DNA of 64,000 nt from Patiria miniata (GCF_015706575.1 NW_024037057.1:1383501-1447500), one strand, 5' to 3'; counted from the stretch's first letter, positions 10,996 to 23,169 are shown. The notes: generated by a model not told the origin, from the letters alone. A program made the numbers and translations.

Positions 10996-13900
10996 ATGAT
11001 GGATGCCAAAGATAGTGTTTCTCAAATTTCACCCATGAGTAACCGAACATCAAGTACAGTTCATGTGAAAGCAGCCGCAAAACGAGCTGAACTGTTATGT
11101 AGGCAACGTCTACTGACAAAGAAACAAGAATTAGAATCTAGACATCTTGCTGTGCAACAAGCTAGGCAACAGGAAGAATTTAGACTGCAGAGAGAAAAGG
11201 AAAACTTCGACCTGCAGGTAGAAATAGAAGTTTCTGAAGCCAGCATTAGTGCTATAGAGCAATATGAAGATGAGTTTGATCAGAAAATCAGATTCAAGTT
11301 GCCCGACGAAATTCCTCATCCGGCGGCATGTGCAAGTTCTGTGTTGGGTGATAGAATTGAAGCTGGAGCATCTGAAAGGGTCTCTTCAAATGAAGAGCCC
11401 AACAAGATTGAAAATCCTTGGTCGATACCGCAAGACTTTCAAGGTAAAGTAGATGAAGTCGAAAACCGGATGCCAGAATTGACTCCGCAGGTGAATATAG
11501 GCCAGCTACACAAAGATTGTGCTCAGCTGGATCACCATGATGTGCCTGAGCCAACTACAGCACAACGGTATCAACCACATCTGCAGCCCATTTCCGATAT
11601 CGGTGAGCTGACGCAACCTTTGATCAAGCAACAAGTTAGAGCTGCGTTACCAGCACAACAGATAGAAACCTTCAATGGCGATACACTGAAGTACACAAGA
11701 TTCGTCAAGTCCTTTGAGTTCGGTGTCGAAGACAAGACCACAGACGTTAGAGATAGACTGAATTATCTTTGTCAATATACCTCCGGAGAGCCCAATACTC
11801 TGGTAAGCAGTTGTTTACATTACCATGATGCTGAAGAGGGCTACAGCAAGGCTAAAGAGTTGCTAGCCAAAAGATACGGCAACAGTCACAAGATTGCTCA
11901 AGCGGTTTTAAACAAAGCCAATAATTGGCCTGACATCAGAGCAGAAGATGCTACCGGCCTGAATAAGTTTTCGATATTCTTATCGGAGTGCAAGAACATG
12001 ACAAAGTCTGTCAGCGCTCTCAGTGAATTAAACCACACCCAGAGCATCCAGATGTTGGTCGAGAAACTTCCGTACAGACTGCGCAGCATGTGGAGAAACA
12101 AAGTGTATGAAGTGGAAGAAGAGAAAAAGAGATGCATTGTCCTTGACGATCTGGTGAGTTTCGTAGATCGACACTCTCAGATACTCTCCAACCCAACGTT
12201 TGGAAGGCTACGTGAGACTCCCCACCTAGGCAAGAATAACATTGGAGAGAAGAACAAAAGAGTTCAAGTCAAGAAAGAGGCATTTGGCACCGCTGTGAAT
12301 AGCCATGCAGAGAAAGCAAGGCAGAAGAAGTCTTGTCAATTCTGTGGCGGTAACTCCCATCACGCTACATTAGAATGCATGAAATTCGCGCAGCTGAGTT
12401 GGAAGGACAAGTCGTCATTCTGTTTCAAACACGGATTGTGTTTTGGCTGCCTGGGGGGCGGTCATACGAAATCAAGCTGTAAACAGAGAGAGTTAAGTAA
12501 ATGCAGCAAATGTCCAGGCAACCATCCAACAGTTCTGCATAATGATGAGAAAATTACTAAGACGTCCCACCCAGCGCAGAACTCTCAGACCCAAGTCACA
12601 ACGGGGTGTGCAGGTGTACTAGGGGCTGGGGCGAATTTGCACGCATCTGGCAGTCCTCGAATGGCTATCGTACCCGTCTTAGTAAAGGCATCTTCAAGTC
12701 ATGAATGCATTGCCACGTACGCATTTCTAGACAACGGATGTGGAGCAGTTTTCGCAGACAGCGAGATTTGCAGAGCACTGAAGGTGAGAACAAGGAAGAG
12801 AAGTATAATACTGAAAACCTTGAATTCAGAAGAAGTTGTCGACTCGATCGTGATAGATAGACTCCAGTTGGGAGGGATGATAGAGGAGAACAGCTTCATC
12901 GACCTACCTGATGTGTATGTCAAGAATGACATTCCTGTGTCGCCAGAAGACATGGTAACGAAAGATGATCTGCAGGGATGGACCCACCTGTCACACATAC
13001 AACTACCACAACTGTGCAGCCCAGCGATTCCAAGGGTAACCCTAATCATAGGTATGAACGTACCAGCTGCTACAACACCAATTGAGGTCATCAGAGGCAA
13101 CTCGGGAGATCCTTATGGTGTTAAGACCCCTGTGGGATGGGTCATCTATGGAGTGCCCGGCAGACCCAAATCCCAACTTGATGCGAACTACATCAACGTA
13201 CTAGATGGCTTGACCAACCTGGAAGATCAATACAAGCACTACATGAACTTAGACTTCAATGAAAGGTTGGGTGAAAGCCAAGATGAAAGTGCACTGTCAA
13301 AGGAAGACATGCGCTTCTTAGACATTGTCAAAGAAACTACAGAGTTTCAAGGCGGTCACTATCAGATGGCACTACCACTACAGCGACCCACAGTAAGAAT
13401 GCCTGACAACCGCTCGCTGGCAGAAAAGAGAGCTGTTCAACTGAAGCGGAAGTTCGATAAGAACCAAGAGTTCAAAGAGAAATATGTGCAAGCTATGGAA
13501 GATACCATAGGCAAGGGTTATGTTGAAAAGGTTCCCGACAGCCAGAAGTTCAGAAGTGATGGTAAAGTCTGGTTCATCCCACATCACGGTGTTTACCAAG
13601 TTCAGAAGCAAAAGATGAGAGTGGTGTATGACTGCGCCGCAGAGTATGGTGGTGTTTCCCTGAACCGACAGCTGTTACAAGGGCCAGACATGACCAATGG
13701 TCTCACAGGTGTGCTGATGAGATTCAGACAAGAACCAGTTGCCGTCAAAGCTGACATAGAGGCAATGTTCTACCAAGTGAGGGTGAGATCGGAAGATAGA
13801 GATCTCCTAAGATTCCTATGGTGGCCAGGTGGAGATCTGAGTCGTGAATTAGAAGAGTATAGAATGACAGTGCACGTCTTTGGTGCAGCATCGTCTCCCA

Positions 13901-16900
13901 GCCATGGGCGTCGCGAGGGGGGGGCAAGGGGGGGCACTTGCCCCCCCCCCCCCCCTGGAAAAGCAAAAAAAAAAAGGAAGAAAAAAAAAGAAAAAAGAAA
14001 AAAAGAAAAAGAAGCGCAAAGACAAAGTGGTGTAATTTTAATGATCTGGGGGGGGGGGCAAAATGTCCCTGCCCCCCCTCTAAAACTGATAAATCGAGAA
14101 TGTGTTGAGAAATACAAGCATTTTTTGGCAAAATCTTTTTTTGCCCCCCTCTAGAAAAAATCCTGGCGACGCCCATGCTCCCAGCTGTGCCAATTATGCA
14201 CTACGTAGGACAGCTACAGACAACGAACAGCGCTATCGCTCGGAAGTTACGAATGCTGTCAGGAAGAATTTCTACGTCGATGACTTTTGCAAGTCAGTAC
14301 CAGATAAAGAAGAGGCCAAGGTCATCTCGAGGGAAGTGACAGACCTGTTAGCTGAGGGTGGATTCAGACTCACCAAGTGGGTCAGCAATCAGCGAGAAGT
14401 CTTACGGTCGATTCCTAGGGAAGAATGGTCTAAGGAGGTAAAAGGCCTGCAGATTGATCAAGATGTTCTTCCACCAGATAAAACTCTTGGAGTCTTGTGG
14501 TGTATGGAGAGCGACACCTTCGGCTTCGAGATCAATGTGAAAGATCGTGAACCCACACGTCGTGGTATACTATCCATTGTGAGTTCAGTTTATGATCCGT
14601 TGGGAATGGTCAGTGCTGCCATTATGCCTGCCAAGTTGCTGCTTCAGGATCTATGCAGATTGAAGTTGAACTGGGATGAGAAGATTCCTCAAGAACACCT
14701 GCACAAATGGAACCTTTGGCTGATGGACCTACCCAAACTAGAATGCATCTCAGTAGATAGATGCTTCAAGCCTGAAGGCTTTCAGGATCCTGTTAGTGTG
14801 CAGATCCATCACTTTGCCGATGCCAGTGAGAAAGGGTATGGCGTCGTCAGCTACCTGAGACTACAGAACAGATATGGAGATGTTCATTGCTCCTTTGTTA
14901 CATCCAAATCAAGAGTGACCCCGTTGAAGCAGCAATCCATACCCAGACTTGAACTTACAGCAGCCACTGTAGCAGTGAGAGTACACAACTCGATAGTTAG
15001 AGAGCTGGAGATCCCTGTTGACCAGACTTTCTTCTGGACAGACAGTATGACCGTCATCAAGTATATCTGCAATGAGACGACAAGGTTCAAGTCTTTCGTG
15101 GCTAATCGACTTACAGTGATAAGGGACAGTTCTCATCCATGTCAGTGTAAGTATGTGAGATCAGAACAGAATCCAGCAGACGACTGTTCAAGGGGACTTC
15201 CCATCGACAAGTTCATTGCCAATAGGAGATGGTTCCGAGGACCAGAGTTTCTCTGGCATGCAGAAGCAGATTGGCCTTCAACTTGCGTGACCGAGGAGCC
15301 AGAAGTAGATCGGGACCCAGAAGTAAAGCGTGTCATGGCGGCAGTTCCGATTGAAAATCTGCTGAGTCGGTCAAATGCAGTTAAGAAGCTGATAGAATAC
15401 TACTCAGATTGGAATCGTCTGAGGAGAGCCGCAGCATGGTGGCTACGGTTAAAGAGAATCCTGAGAAAGAGAAGCAAAGAAGAATTCAAACATGACGCTG
15501 TGAACAACCTCACAGTGGAAGAAATAGAAGAAGCTGAAGTGAGTATCTTGAGATGGGTTCAACATGAGGCATTTCCTCACCAGATAAAGAGGCTTCAAGA
15601 AATGAATGATGGCCCTCAAGATCTCACAAGGGAATCTCCAAAACAGCAGAAAGTGGATAAGCTGTTAGACCAGTTAGACCCAGTGATGCACAAGAGCTTG
15701 ATGAGGGTCGGCGGTAGGTTACAAGCCGCTCAACTCCCAGAGGAAGCCAAGCATCAGATAATCCTGCCACAAAGGTGCCACGTGACAGACCTGATTATGC
15801 AACATACACACCAAAAGATTCACCACCAAGGCAGAAATCATGTACTTGCAGAGCTGCGCCGGAGATATTGGATTTTGAAGGCAGGAGTGGTTTTGAAGAG
15901 TGTGTTGAAGAGGTGCGTGATTTGCAAGAAAGTCCAAGCTAAATTGGGTCAGCAGAAGATGGCAAACTTACCCGCTAACAGGCTGCTATCTGAGAAGCCA
16001 GCCTTCACTAGCACCGGAATAGATTACTTTGGCCCCTTCAATATCAAGCAGGGCCGCAACATAAAGAAGCGGTATGAAGTAGTATTTACCTGCTCGACCA
16101 GCCGAGCAGTTCACATTGAGATTGCAGAGAGCCTAGACACAAGCTCGTGCATAAATGCAGTGAGACGCTTCATTGCCAGAAGAGGAAATATAAAAGAGTT
16201 GATTTCCGACAATGGTACCAACCTCGTGGGTGCTCATGCAGAGTTGAAAAAGGCGATGAGCGAGTGGAATCATGAAACTCTCGAGAAATTCACAACTGAT
16301 CGTGGTATCACCTGGAAGTTCAACCCGCCAGCAGCTTCACACTTTGGCGGCATCTGGGAACGCCAAATCCGTACCATTCGGAAGATACTACAAGCCATGT
16401 TGAATGAGCAGCATATGAGAGTGTGTAGAGATGAGGAACAGCTCAGGACCTTGATGTGTGAAGTTGAGTACACAATTAACAGTAGACCGTTAACCCATGC
16501 GTCTGATGATCCTAAGGATTTGAACGCCATCACTCCCAATGATTTGCTCTTGCTGAGACCAAGCAGTCTATACGTCGCACCACCTGGTGTTTTCTCAGAG
16601 AAAGATCAGTATGCGAAGAGGCGATGGCGCCAAATGCAGTATTTGGCAGATCTGTTCTGGAAGCGATGGTCTAGAGAATACCTGATGGATCTTCAACAGC
16701 GCCAAAAATGGTTGTACCCTCAGAGGAACCTACACCCTGGTGATGTGGTGTTAGTTGCTGACAATCAAGCACCGCGCAGTTCGTGGCCCCTTGGAATAGT
16801 GGAAAAAACCTATCCTGACAAGAATGGATTGATCAGGAGTGCTGAGGTAAAAACAAGAACGGCTCTTCTGGTGAGACCGGTCACGAAGCTTTGCCTTCTC

Positions 16901-16966
16901 CTTGAGCAAGAAACTTCAGTTCTGAAGGATCACAATGAGCCATTGTGTAATGCACAACAGTTATAG
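10996..16966 (+). CDS. BEL/Pao gag-pol polyprotein, interrupted by one MITE
   Basis: The frame starts with MMDAKDSVSQ and runs through a Gln/Glu-rich coiled coil (residues about 27-90), a gag region (FNGDTLKYTRFVKSFE), zinc knuckles (CQFCGGNSHHATLEC near residue 447, CFGCLGGGHTKSSC near 484, a third near 501), and an aspartic protease box read as FLDNGC. The reverse transcriptase contains RVVYDCAAEYGG and KADIEAMFYQVRV. The MITE at 13903-14177 breaks the RT between AASSPS and CANYALRRTA. Downstream come the catalytic YVDD (about 14271-14282), RNase H (HHFADASEKGYG, WTDSMTVIKYI), integrase zinc-binding and core boxes (GIDYFGPF, ISDNGTN, GGIWERQI) and a C-terminal domain with RRWRQMQYLADLFWKRW. 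The insertion adds 283 bp (1 mod 3). The two halves are 10996-13902 and 14186-16966, and their frames agree when the insertion is discounted. Confidence 0.93.
13903..14177. mobile_element. hAT-like MITE, CATGGGCGTCGC family, copy 1
   Basis: The ends are CATGGGCGTCGC and GCGACGCCCATG, flanked by the 8-bp duplication CTCCCAGC (13895-13902 and 14178-14185). The interior is long G, C and A runs with no gene. It interrupts the BEL reverse transcriptase and adds a spurious coding tail to the upstream frame. The same family occurs at 22072 and 45454. An 8-bp duplication is typical of hAT elements; that placement is inference. Confidence 0.92.
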
Positions 16967-17788
16967 ACACTTTGAAGAGACGAGTCCCCGGCGTCTAAAC
17001 TGGGACACCTAACTGCAGGGTTTACCCTAGAGTTGGGATGGGTTGCTGGGAACCCAAGTCAGATTAAAAGCAAGACTGACTTTAAGGGTCCTTTCAAGCT
17101 GTTGCTTCAGGATACCAACCAGACAGTGGATCTTCACAAGGGAGACCTTCAATGTTCTACAGCCACCATTTCACCTGGAACACCTGTCAGTTCGATGCAG
17201 TGAGATTTAGTCTTCGCGGATGGAGCTGCAGGTTCTGAAGCCAAATTCTACTTGAAATCATCGCAAGACGATTCCGGACATTCGACGAATTGTACTCATC
17301 CTAATGGAAGTCTCCGTGAATGTTATGTCTTTTAAAGTAATTTTAAGAATGTTCAGCATACGCTGTACAGTTATACTCTACTTGTTGAAAAGACATTGTT
17401 CTACTTAGTACAAGTGTTTGCCTTTTTCCAAGTTGTTAGATGTGTCCTTTTTGTTTTGATGAAATCTCACTTTCTTAAAGCTTTTCTTGTGAAGCATGCA
17501 AAGACTGTTGTTATGATAACTTATAAACTTGTTTGATGAGTCTTTATTCTTATTGCTACAGGGATGCATGAATAGACACCATTTGCTGGAGTTACACCTG
17601 TGTGCACTCTGTATTCAGTGCTTCGGTTGACAAGCATCTAGTATTCTACAGGTTTCTCTTTAAAGCAGAAACGATTGCTGCAACTAGTTCTATTTTTAAA
17701 GTGTGTTTAAATTAGTGCCTGAGTCTTTTATAGTTTTCATGATTTGAGGTAATTGTATGTTCGTTACATAACAATTAAGGGGCTGGAA
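16967..17788 (+). other. BEL/Pao 3' non-coding region
   Basis: This is non-coding sequence between the polyprotein stop and the 3' LTR. It ends in the purine-rich AAGGGGCTGGAA just before the LTR, a plausible polypurine tract. Otherwise nothing is recognised in it. Confidence 0.7.
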
Positions 17789-18178
17789 TGTTGAGGCCAG
17801 TCTTCTGCGCGCTTCTGGTTTGCGTACTGCGCGCACTTACGCGTTCTTAATCAGTTTCAAATGTTACGCGTGGCAACTACTTGTTTTCAGTTCGTTCGCC
17901 ACGGCCAGCTAGACAACAATTTTCTTTTACCGTTCTCTATTGTTCTCTCTCATTTTCATGGAGTTGTTCATTTTCTAAGTTGAATCTACATGTACATCTG
18001 TGATGCCTGTTCTGAGGTATGTAATGACACCTGCAGTATGAACAATAAACCAACTGTTAATCATATAGACAGGTTTCTAGCATCGATAATTCTAGAAACT
18101 ATAGGTCCGATTGAGATTGCGTTATTGGAAATCGGCGGCCTGTGGCAAAATGTGGGGAAATAGAATTTGAACCCTACA
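17789..18178 (+). repeat. BEL/Pao 3' LTR
   Basis: This 390-bp LTR starts TGTTGAGG and ends CCCTACA, and is uninterrupted. It contains an AATAAA at 18044-18049, a possible polyadenylation signal. It is followed directly by the target duplication AACTT. Confidence 0.95.
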
Positions 18179-18461
18179 AACTTATTTTTTCATCTGAATT
18201 TATAGTTATTTCTCCTTACGTTTTCCATTACTCACCCTTCTTTCACAAATGGAAGCAACTAGGCAAAATCTGCGCTGTGATTGGTTAACCTTTCAGCGCT
18301 CTACTTATTTGCATAAAAATATGAAGAATTCAACAAAATCAAGTTAGAAAAGGCCTCGTGGCTCCGCCACTCGAACGTGCTGACTTAATCTTTGCTCCAG
18401 TCGCTTCGTGCTTGCGCAGCTCTAAGCCACGATGACCTTGGCAAAAGGCTATATAGGGCCC

Positions 18462-19340
18462 ATCGGGATCGACGGCCGGTACGATCATTGTGAACTGGTA
18501 ATTTACGTAAACCAACGAGTGGTTTGTGATCGGTCACAATTGTGAAATGTGTGCACGCGAGATAATGGCGAAAGCGGCGAATAGATGACCAAACTATATG
18601 GCCCAGAGTTCGCGGTCATAAGTGGACCATCGCTTTTCTGCGGAGGTGAGAACATGGCTGGCGTACTGCATTTACGCGTTCGCGACCATTTTGAACTTGA
18701 GATAGTACTGAACCAATCGCAGAGTTAGAAGCATCTGTGAAAAGTGTGAAGGGCTTAGTAACATCAGGGTATGCCATGATAGGTGCGTGAATAAGTGCAC
18801 CACGAAGGGAGGTGAATGCATCATTACACCATGATTACAAGTCCAATCAAAGGGTACATCTTTTTGAGTAAGACGATGAAGGGGCGCAGTAATTTTGGCA
18901 ACGTTCTTGACAAAGCGACGATAATGAGCAAAGGCCTAGGAATGAGCGGACCTCAGTGGCATTACGGGGAATGGGCCACTGAGTCTTGAACACGATCAGT
19001 GCTGGATGGGTCGGGGAGAATTCCATCTTTCGAAACAACATGGCCCAAGAAACTAACTTGCGTTTGAAGAAAGTGACATTTACTGGGTTTGAGTTTCAGA
19101 TTAGACTCCTTGAAGCGAGAAAGAACTTGCTCAAGGTTCTTCATGTGATCGGAAAAGGATTTTCCGACAACTATGACATCATCGAGATATAATGAAAGGT
19201 TTGCGGAAACACCATGTGCGAATAATTTCTCCACTATGAGAATGGTTCTGAAAAGAACCAGAGGAATAAACTTGCATCTGCTCGTGGTTGCCGTTTGTAC
19301 ATGCATTCCTGCATGACTGATGATGCATGCCAGTAGCACT
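18462..19340 (-). pseudogene. Ty3/gypsy pol 5' part: reverse transcriptase and RNase H, broken
   Basis: Minus-strand frames give the reverse transcriptase catalytic segment LSLYLDDVIVVGKSFSDH, then LKLKPSKCHFLQTQVSFLGHV and RNATEVRSFLGLCS. After frameshifts and a stop come RNase H boxes (SHVLTSAEKRWSTYDREL, HFTIVTDHKPLV). The RT is truncated upstream near 19290, where the fit to other gypsy proteins is lost. It continues into the integrase half at 7150-8640 once the 8641-18461 insertion is skipped. It is dead: several frame changes and a 5' truncation. It lies about 260 bp upstream of the transporter start. Confidence 0.85.
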
Positions 19341-19599
19341 ACCCCGTGTTGATAATTACCTATTATAGCTCATACACCCTGACCCAGCTCAAGGTGACGA
19401 TAGCGTTAGTGCTTATACACTTGTACTTCCATTTCCGTATACCGACCGGCGTGCATGCTTATTATCACTGTCCCTATACACTGCATGTACGCACCAAAGT
19501 TTACGATCGTGTCTTACCACTCTGTTCTTACTTTTCAAAATGTTGTGCAGCCTAGCTTAATATTCCAGAGCGCGAGGTAATCTAAATACGATTACCGTC
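19341..19599. other. Short upstream region of the transporter gene
   Basis: No coding match, TATA box or initiator stands out. The region lies between the truncated gypsy fragment and the first visible transporter exon, so it may hold the promoter or part of an intron. Confidence 0.25.
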
Positions 19600-19780
19600 A
19601 TGGAGTTTAATGCCAGCGGCTGTTTCATCGCCTTACTAGCATTTACCAACAATTTGATATTTGGTTGTGTTGTCAAAAGCATAGGCGTTTTGCTGCCAAC
19701 GCTACGGGACCAATTTACAGCCCAGACGTGGATAATAGGGATAATGGTGGCAGCAATGGGATTGATGTCGGATGTCTCAG
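19600..19780 (+). CDS. Transporter exon 1
   Basis: It encodes helix 1 and the start of helix 2 (NNLIFGCVVKSIGVLLPTLR...GIMVAAMGLMSDVS). The donor is CAG/GTATGC and it ends in phase 1. The ATG is the first usable one in this segment. Confidence 0.75.
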
Positions 19781-22700
19781 GTATGCACATTGGTTGTTAA
19801 TTTTTGTGAGGTAACTATAGAATTGGAAATTAACCAAGAAATTCGTCCAAACTGCATGCAATTTTTTAGTAACCTTTGACTTGACAGTTTGACACCGTCC
19901 ATACAAATACATGCAGCGTAAAACTCCTGAAAGTATTCACAGACTCTATGACCACAATGAGTTGCATAATGATTTGTACAGGAAGAGGGGATGTACATTC
20001 TTTATCTGAGCTCAATGATACCACAGACGAATATGAACTTTCCACCCGTCAGTGATTAAAACAATTATTTCAAAAGATAGAATTCAAAACTTAATCAATT
20101 CGGCGTTATAGAGGTAAATGAATAATGTTTTTTTTCCAATGCGAAAGGATACACTTCATTTGTAAAAATAAAAGAGCAAGCGGGAAATTTCAGTACAGCG
20201 ATAAGCAGTAAAGGAATAGGGATGAAAAGTTTGAAAGTGAAATAACATTACTTTATTTATCTTAAAAAGAAACAAATTATTTTAAAATTCCAGCCCTTGT
20301 AAATGACATCGAAGACCTACGAAATACAGAACTACCACAAAATCGATCGTGTCATCGCTGTAATACAGAAACTGGTATGCTCGATGATTATCGAAACCTT
20401 AAATTGAATGTGCATTAGATTGATTCAATTTTGCAAAGGGTTTTATGAGGGAATGTGGATACTTTTCTTATCTAAGGTGTGAAACGAATTGCTGTCTCAC
20501 CCAAAGGAAACTCAGAAAATTGACGAAGACCTCGCACAAATGACCGTGCAATATTACTCACATGGTCTGCGGTCTCGATATCTCATAATTTGCATTCCTT
20601 TTAATGTAATTACAGGTCTCATTGCTGTTGTCCTGGAAGGCAGATTTGGTTGTAGACCTGTCTTAATCGTCAGCAGTGTGGTGGCAAGTGTGGGGTTGAT
20701 TCTGGTTGGGCTTGCCTCAAGCACCATACACATAGCTCTGGCCTTAGCCGTCATAGTAGGTACAGTCACCATTGGTATCGCTTTGAAAGACATGACCTTA
20801 AAAGTAATAATAATTATATGTAGACCAAATCGACATCTCGTGTGAACAATGAATCGTGGGACAGAGTTGTGGATAAACAAACCCACGAGATGCTGTAGCT
20901 TGCCGTCAATTGTTCCAGAACCGCGTGACGTACGTGTATTGCACTCATCAGGAGATTTTGCACAAGCACCAGTGAAATGTCGATTTGCCTTACACCACCT
21001 GAGGATCAAAAGGTTCAGTTTGTATCGCTTATACGTACACATGTTACAGTAATGTAAGGATTATACACAATTGAATTTCTATACTGTCTTCCGCAGTCAA
21101 TGTTCAACTTTTGTGCAATTTTGTTTTCTCTTTATAGGTCCTAGCTTTGGTATCATCGTTGTTCTCAGTAAAGTCTTATTGGGACGGCATTTCAGTGAAC
21201 ATTATGCCTTGGCATGTGGAATCGGTCACGCTGGCAAAGCAGTGGCCCTTCTTGCATTCGCTCCAATGACACAACTTTTTCTTGACACCTATGGTTGGAG
21301 GGGTGCATCTCTACTTATTGGTGGAATCAGCATGCATCAAATAGCCAGCGCATCTGTGGTACAAGTCAAGAATCCACAGTACCAGGCAGTAACAGGTAGA
21401 GGTGATGAGAACCTACACAGTGATAACACAACCCACACAAACTCACCTAAGGCGTTCTACATGCGCATCGTCAGAGCTATAGACCTCGGAATACTCCTTG
21501 AATTCAATTTCTGGATCGTTCTTATGTGCAACTTCGGAGTTACAACTGCTTTCAATTCCTGGTTGCTGTATTTCGTTCCTCATCTCCAAGTCAAAGGCTT
21601 CTCACCCACAGTAGCAGCCTCGCTGTGCTCAGCAGCTGCAGTCGGCTACTTCCTCGGCACGATCATCTGGGGTCCTTTCATTGACAAAGGTCTCATAAAA
21701 TGTTCTACAGCAATGATCATTAGCAACTTGATGTTGTCTTTGTCGTTTGTAGTCGATCCGTGGATGAATGACGTCCTTAGTTACGTGTTCAGCACTTTTG
21801 TCTGTGGGATGTTCGCGTCAGCAGTCTACACTCTGGTTGACGTCCTAACTAAAGATGTCCTTGGGATTGAACGACTTGTCAGTGCATTCGGATGGATGCG
21901 GACCTTCTTCTTTGCAAGACTGATTTCAGGCTTTGTACCTGGTAAGTCAGAGAAACCAATTTATCACCCACATGCTTTATGTAAAGAGCAAAATGAGAAA
22001 TATTTCCCATCAGTGGGCATACATATATACTGGTTACCCGCAAAGCAATCATGGCTTCTTTGGGTCTTATACATGGGCGCCCCCCCCCCCGGAAAACGGG
22101 GAAAAGGAAAAAGGGGGGGGGGGGAAGGGACGCGAAGCCATATTGCTGTTAATTTGATGGGGGGGTGGGACAAATGCTCCCCTGCTCACGCTCGGAAAAA
22201 TGATAAATTGAGAATATAATGAAAAAGTTAAGGAATTTTGGGGGAAAATTAGCTTTGCCCCCCCCCCCCCAGGAAAAAAATCCTGGCGACGCCCATGGTC
22301 TTATAGTTCTGATTTCCGACATGTTCGCATTGCTGTCCCCTCTATATTGAAAATCGATATAGTGTCTGAAAGTATCGATGCATTTTAATCGAAATCTTTG
22401 TCAAGCAGTGATGAAGGTCTAGAGACGATCGAGACAGATCTCGAGACCCATTTTCAGATCTCTGGATTGTCCATTTCAGTGGAGTATTCAGCCGGGGGCT
22501 GGGTGGGCAACTTGTCCCCTGACGATTTATTTTTAAAGAAATGAAGCGCCTCACGAACCGCTTCTATAACACCACTCCAATGGTATTATTTAATATGCCA
22601 TCACGCACATATCCTTTATGATGCATTGTGTGCACTTGTTACGAACGGGTAGGATCAGAACACCATTTTTATACCGGACCTGTTAACCTACACAATGCCG

Positions 22701-23169
22701 TGCCTTGTCTCCTTTCCATTGACCATGGATGCAGGCTGGGGGCATGCACTGTGCTTACTATAGACATATGCATTTTTTTTAAATAAAGGTTCCGTATATT
22801 TTTGCTACTTTTGTGGCAAAAAAGTGAAGTGGCTTCAGTGAAGATTTATTACCCCCCAAAAACCGAATGACTGTAAGGAGTGACCTTGGGACAAACGTGC
22901 TGTACACTTTAATATCCATTTTGGTCTCAATCCCGATGTAGGACCTTCAGGCTGTACTGGTTCTCTCTCTGAGATAACGTCCAAAATTGCAAAATACGCA
23001 ACAAAATGTATTTTTAAAAGTTGATAATTTATCCTTTTTTTTTAATAATTCACCAGGCTGGATATACGAGAAGAGAGGCAGTTATGACTTGGCTTTCATC
23101 GTGATTGGTTTGTTACCAACTGCTTCCCTCATTCCGCTGGTTATCGGGCTGCTACGGAAGGAAATATAG
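19600..23169 (+). CDS. MFS transporter, monocarboxylate-transporter (SLC16) type, four exons
   Basis: Four exons join in frame (all junctions phase 1) to give about 413 residues: 19600-19780, 20616-20759, 21138-21941 and 23057-23169. The predicted protein is a 12-helix major facilitator. It has the family signature GRFGCRPV after the second helix pair, a hydrophilic loop in the middle (VTGRGDENLHSDNT...), and a last pair of helices entered by FVPGWIYEKRGSYDLAF. Related proteins move monocarboxylates or other small solutes with protons across the plasma membrane; the substrate cannot be read here. The usual N-terminal DGGWGW motif is missing, so the start at 19600 may be internal, an upstream exon may be lost, or the gypsy debris next door may have cut the gene. 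Intron 3 carries a MITE. Confidence 0.82.
20616..20759 (+). CDS. Transporter exon 2
   Basis: A TTACAG acceptor opens a 48-codon segment with VVLEGRFGCRPVLIVSS, the most diagnostic stretch of this family, and the third helix. The donor is TAG/GTACAG. Frame and phase match exons 1 and 3. Confidence 0.85.
21138..21941 (+). CDS. Transporter exon 3
   Basis: The acceptor TTTATAG precedes GPSFGIIVVLSKVLLG. The 804-bp exon holds helices 4 to 11 and the central loop, and ends at a strong donor, CTG/GTAAGT. The open frame runs on past the donor into a MITE, but that extension is intronic. Confidence 0.87.
22072..22297. mobile_element. hAT-like MITE, CATGGGCGTCGC family, copy 2
   Basis: The ends are CATGGGCG and GCGACGCCCATG, flanked by GTCTTATA at 22064-22071 and 22298-22305. 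The interior is G, A and C runs as in the copy at 13903. It sits in intron 3 of the transporter. Confidence 0.9.
23057..23169 (+). CDS. Transporter exon 4 and stop
   Basis: The acceptor TTCACCAG opens GWIYEKRGSYDLAFIVIG, the conserved entry to the last helix, and the exon ends with LLRKEI and TAG. The phase agrees with exon 3. Confidence 0.85.

Larger units (their letters stand above)
9030..18178 (+). mobile_element. Complete BEL/Pao LTR retrotransposon
   Basis: Two LTRs (TGTTGAGG...CCCTACA) flank a single gag-pol region. The 5-bp duplication AACTT precedes the 5' LTR (9025-9029) and follows the 3' LTR (18179-18183), as expected for this superfamily. After removal of a later insertion, both LTRs are 390 bp and differ at 3 positions by my reading, which indicates a recent arrival. 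The polyprotein frame is disturbed only by a 275-bp MITE plus its 8-bp duplication. The element sits inside the TIR element at 8641-18454. Confidence 0.93.
8641..18454. mobile_element. TIR element inserted in gypsy and itself split by BEL/Pao
   Basis: The left end TTCTAGCCTTTCGCCAAGG and the inverted right end (ATATAGCCTTTTGCCAAGG on the complement) bound the element; the inverted similarity continues through CATCGTGGCTTA. AGGGCCC flanks both sides (8634-8640 and 18455-18461). Joining across it restores the gypsy RNase H reading (RWALKLDPY), so AGGGCCC is the target duplication. Without the BEL element the insert is about 660 bp and non-coding, so it is a non-autonomous DNA transposon. A 7-bp duplication is unusual and may be an 8-bp one with a substitution; the superfamily is unknown. 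Confidence 0.75.

Noticed and set aside
13903..14154. C-terminal extension of the first BEL frame, Lys-rich
   Set aside because: It is the inserted MITE translated; the true continuation starts at 14186.
21942..22219. Open extension of transporter exon 3
   Set aside because: A strong donor GTAAGT at 21942 and the matching exon 4 show this is intron plus MITE.
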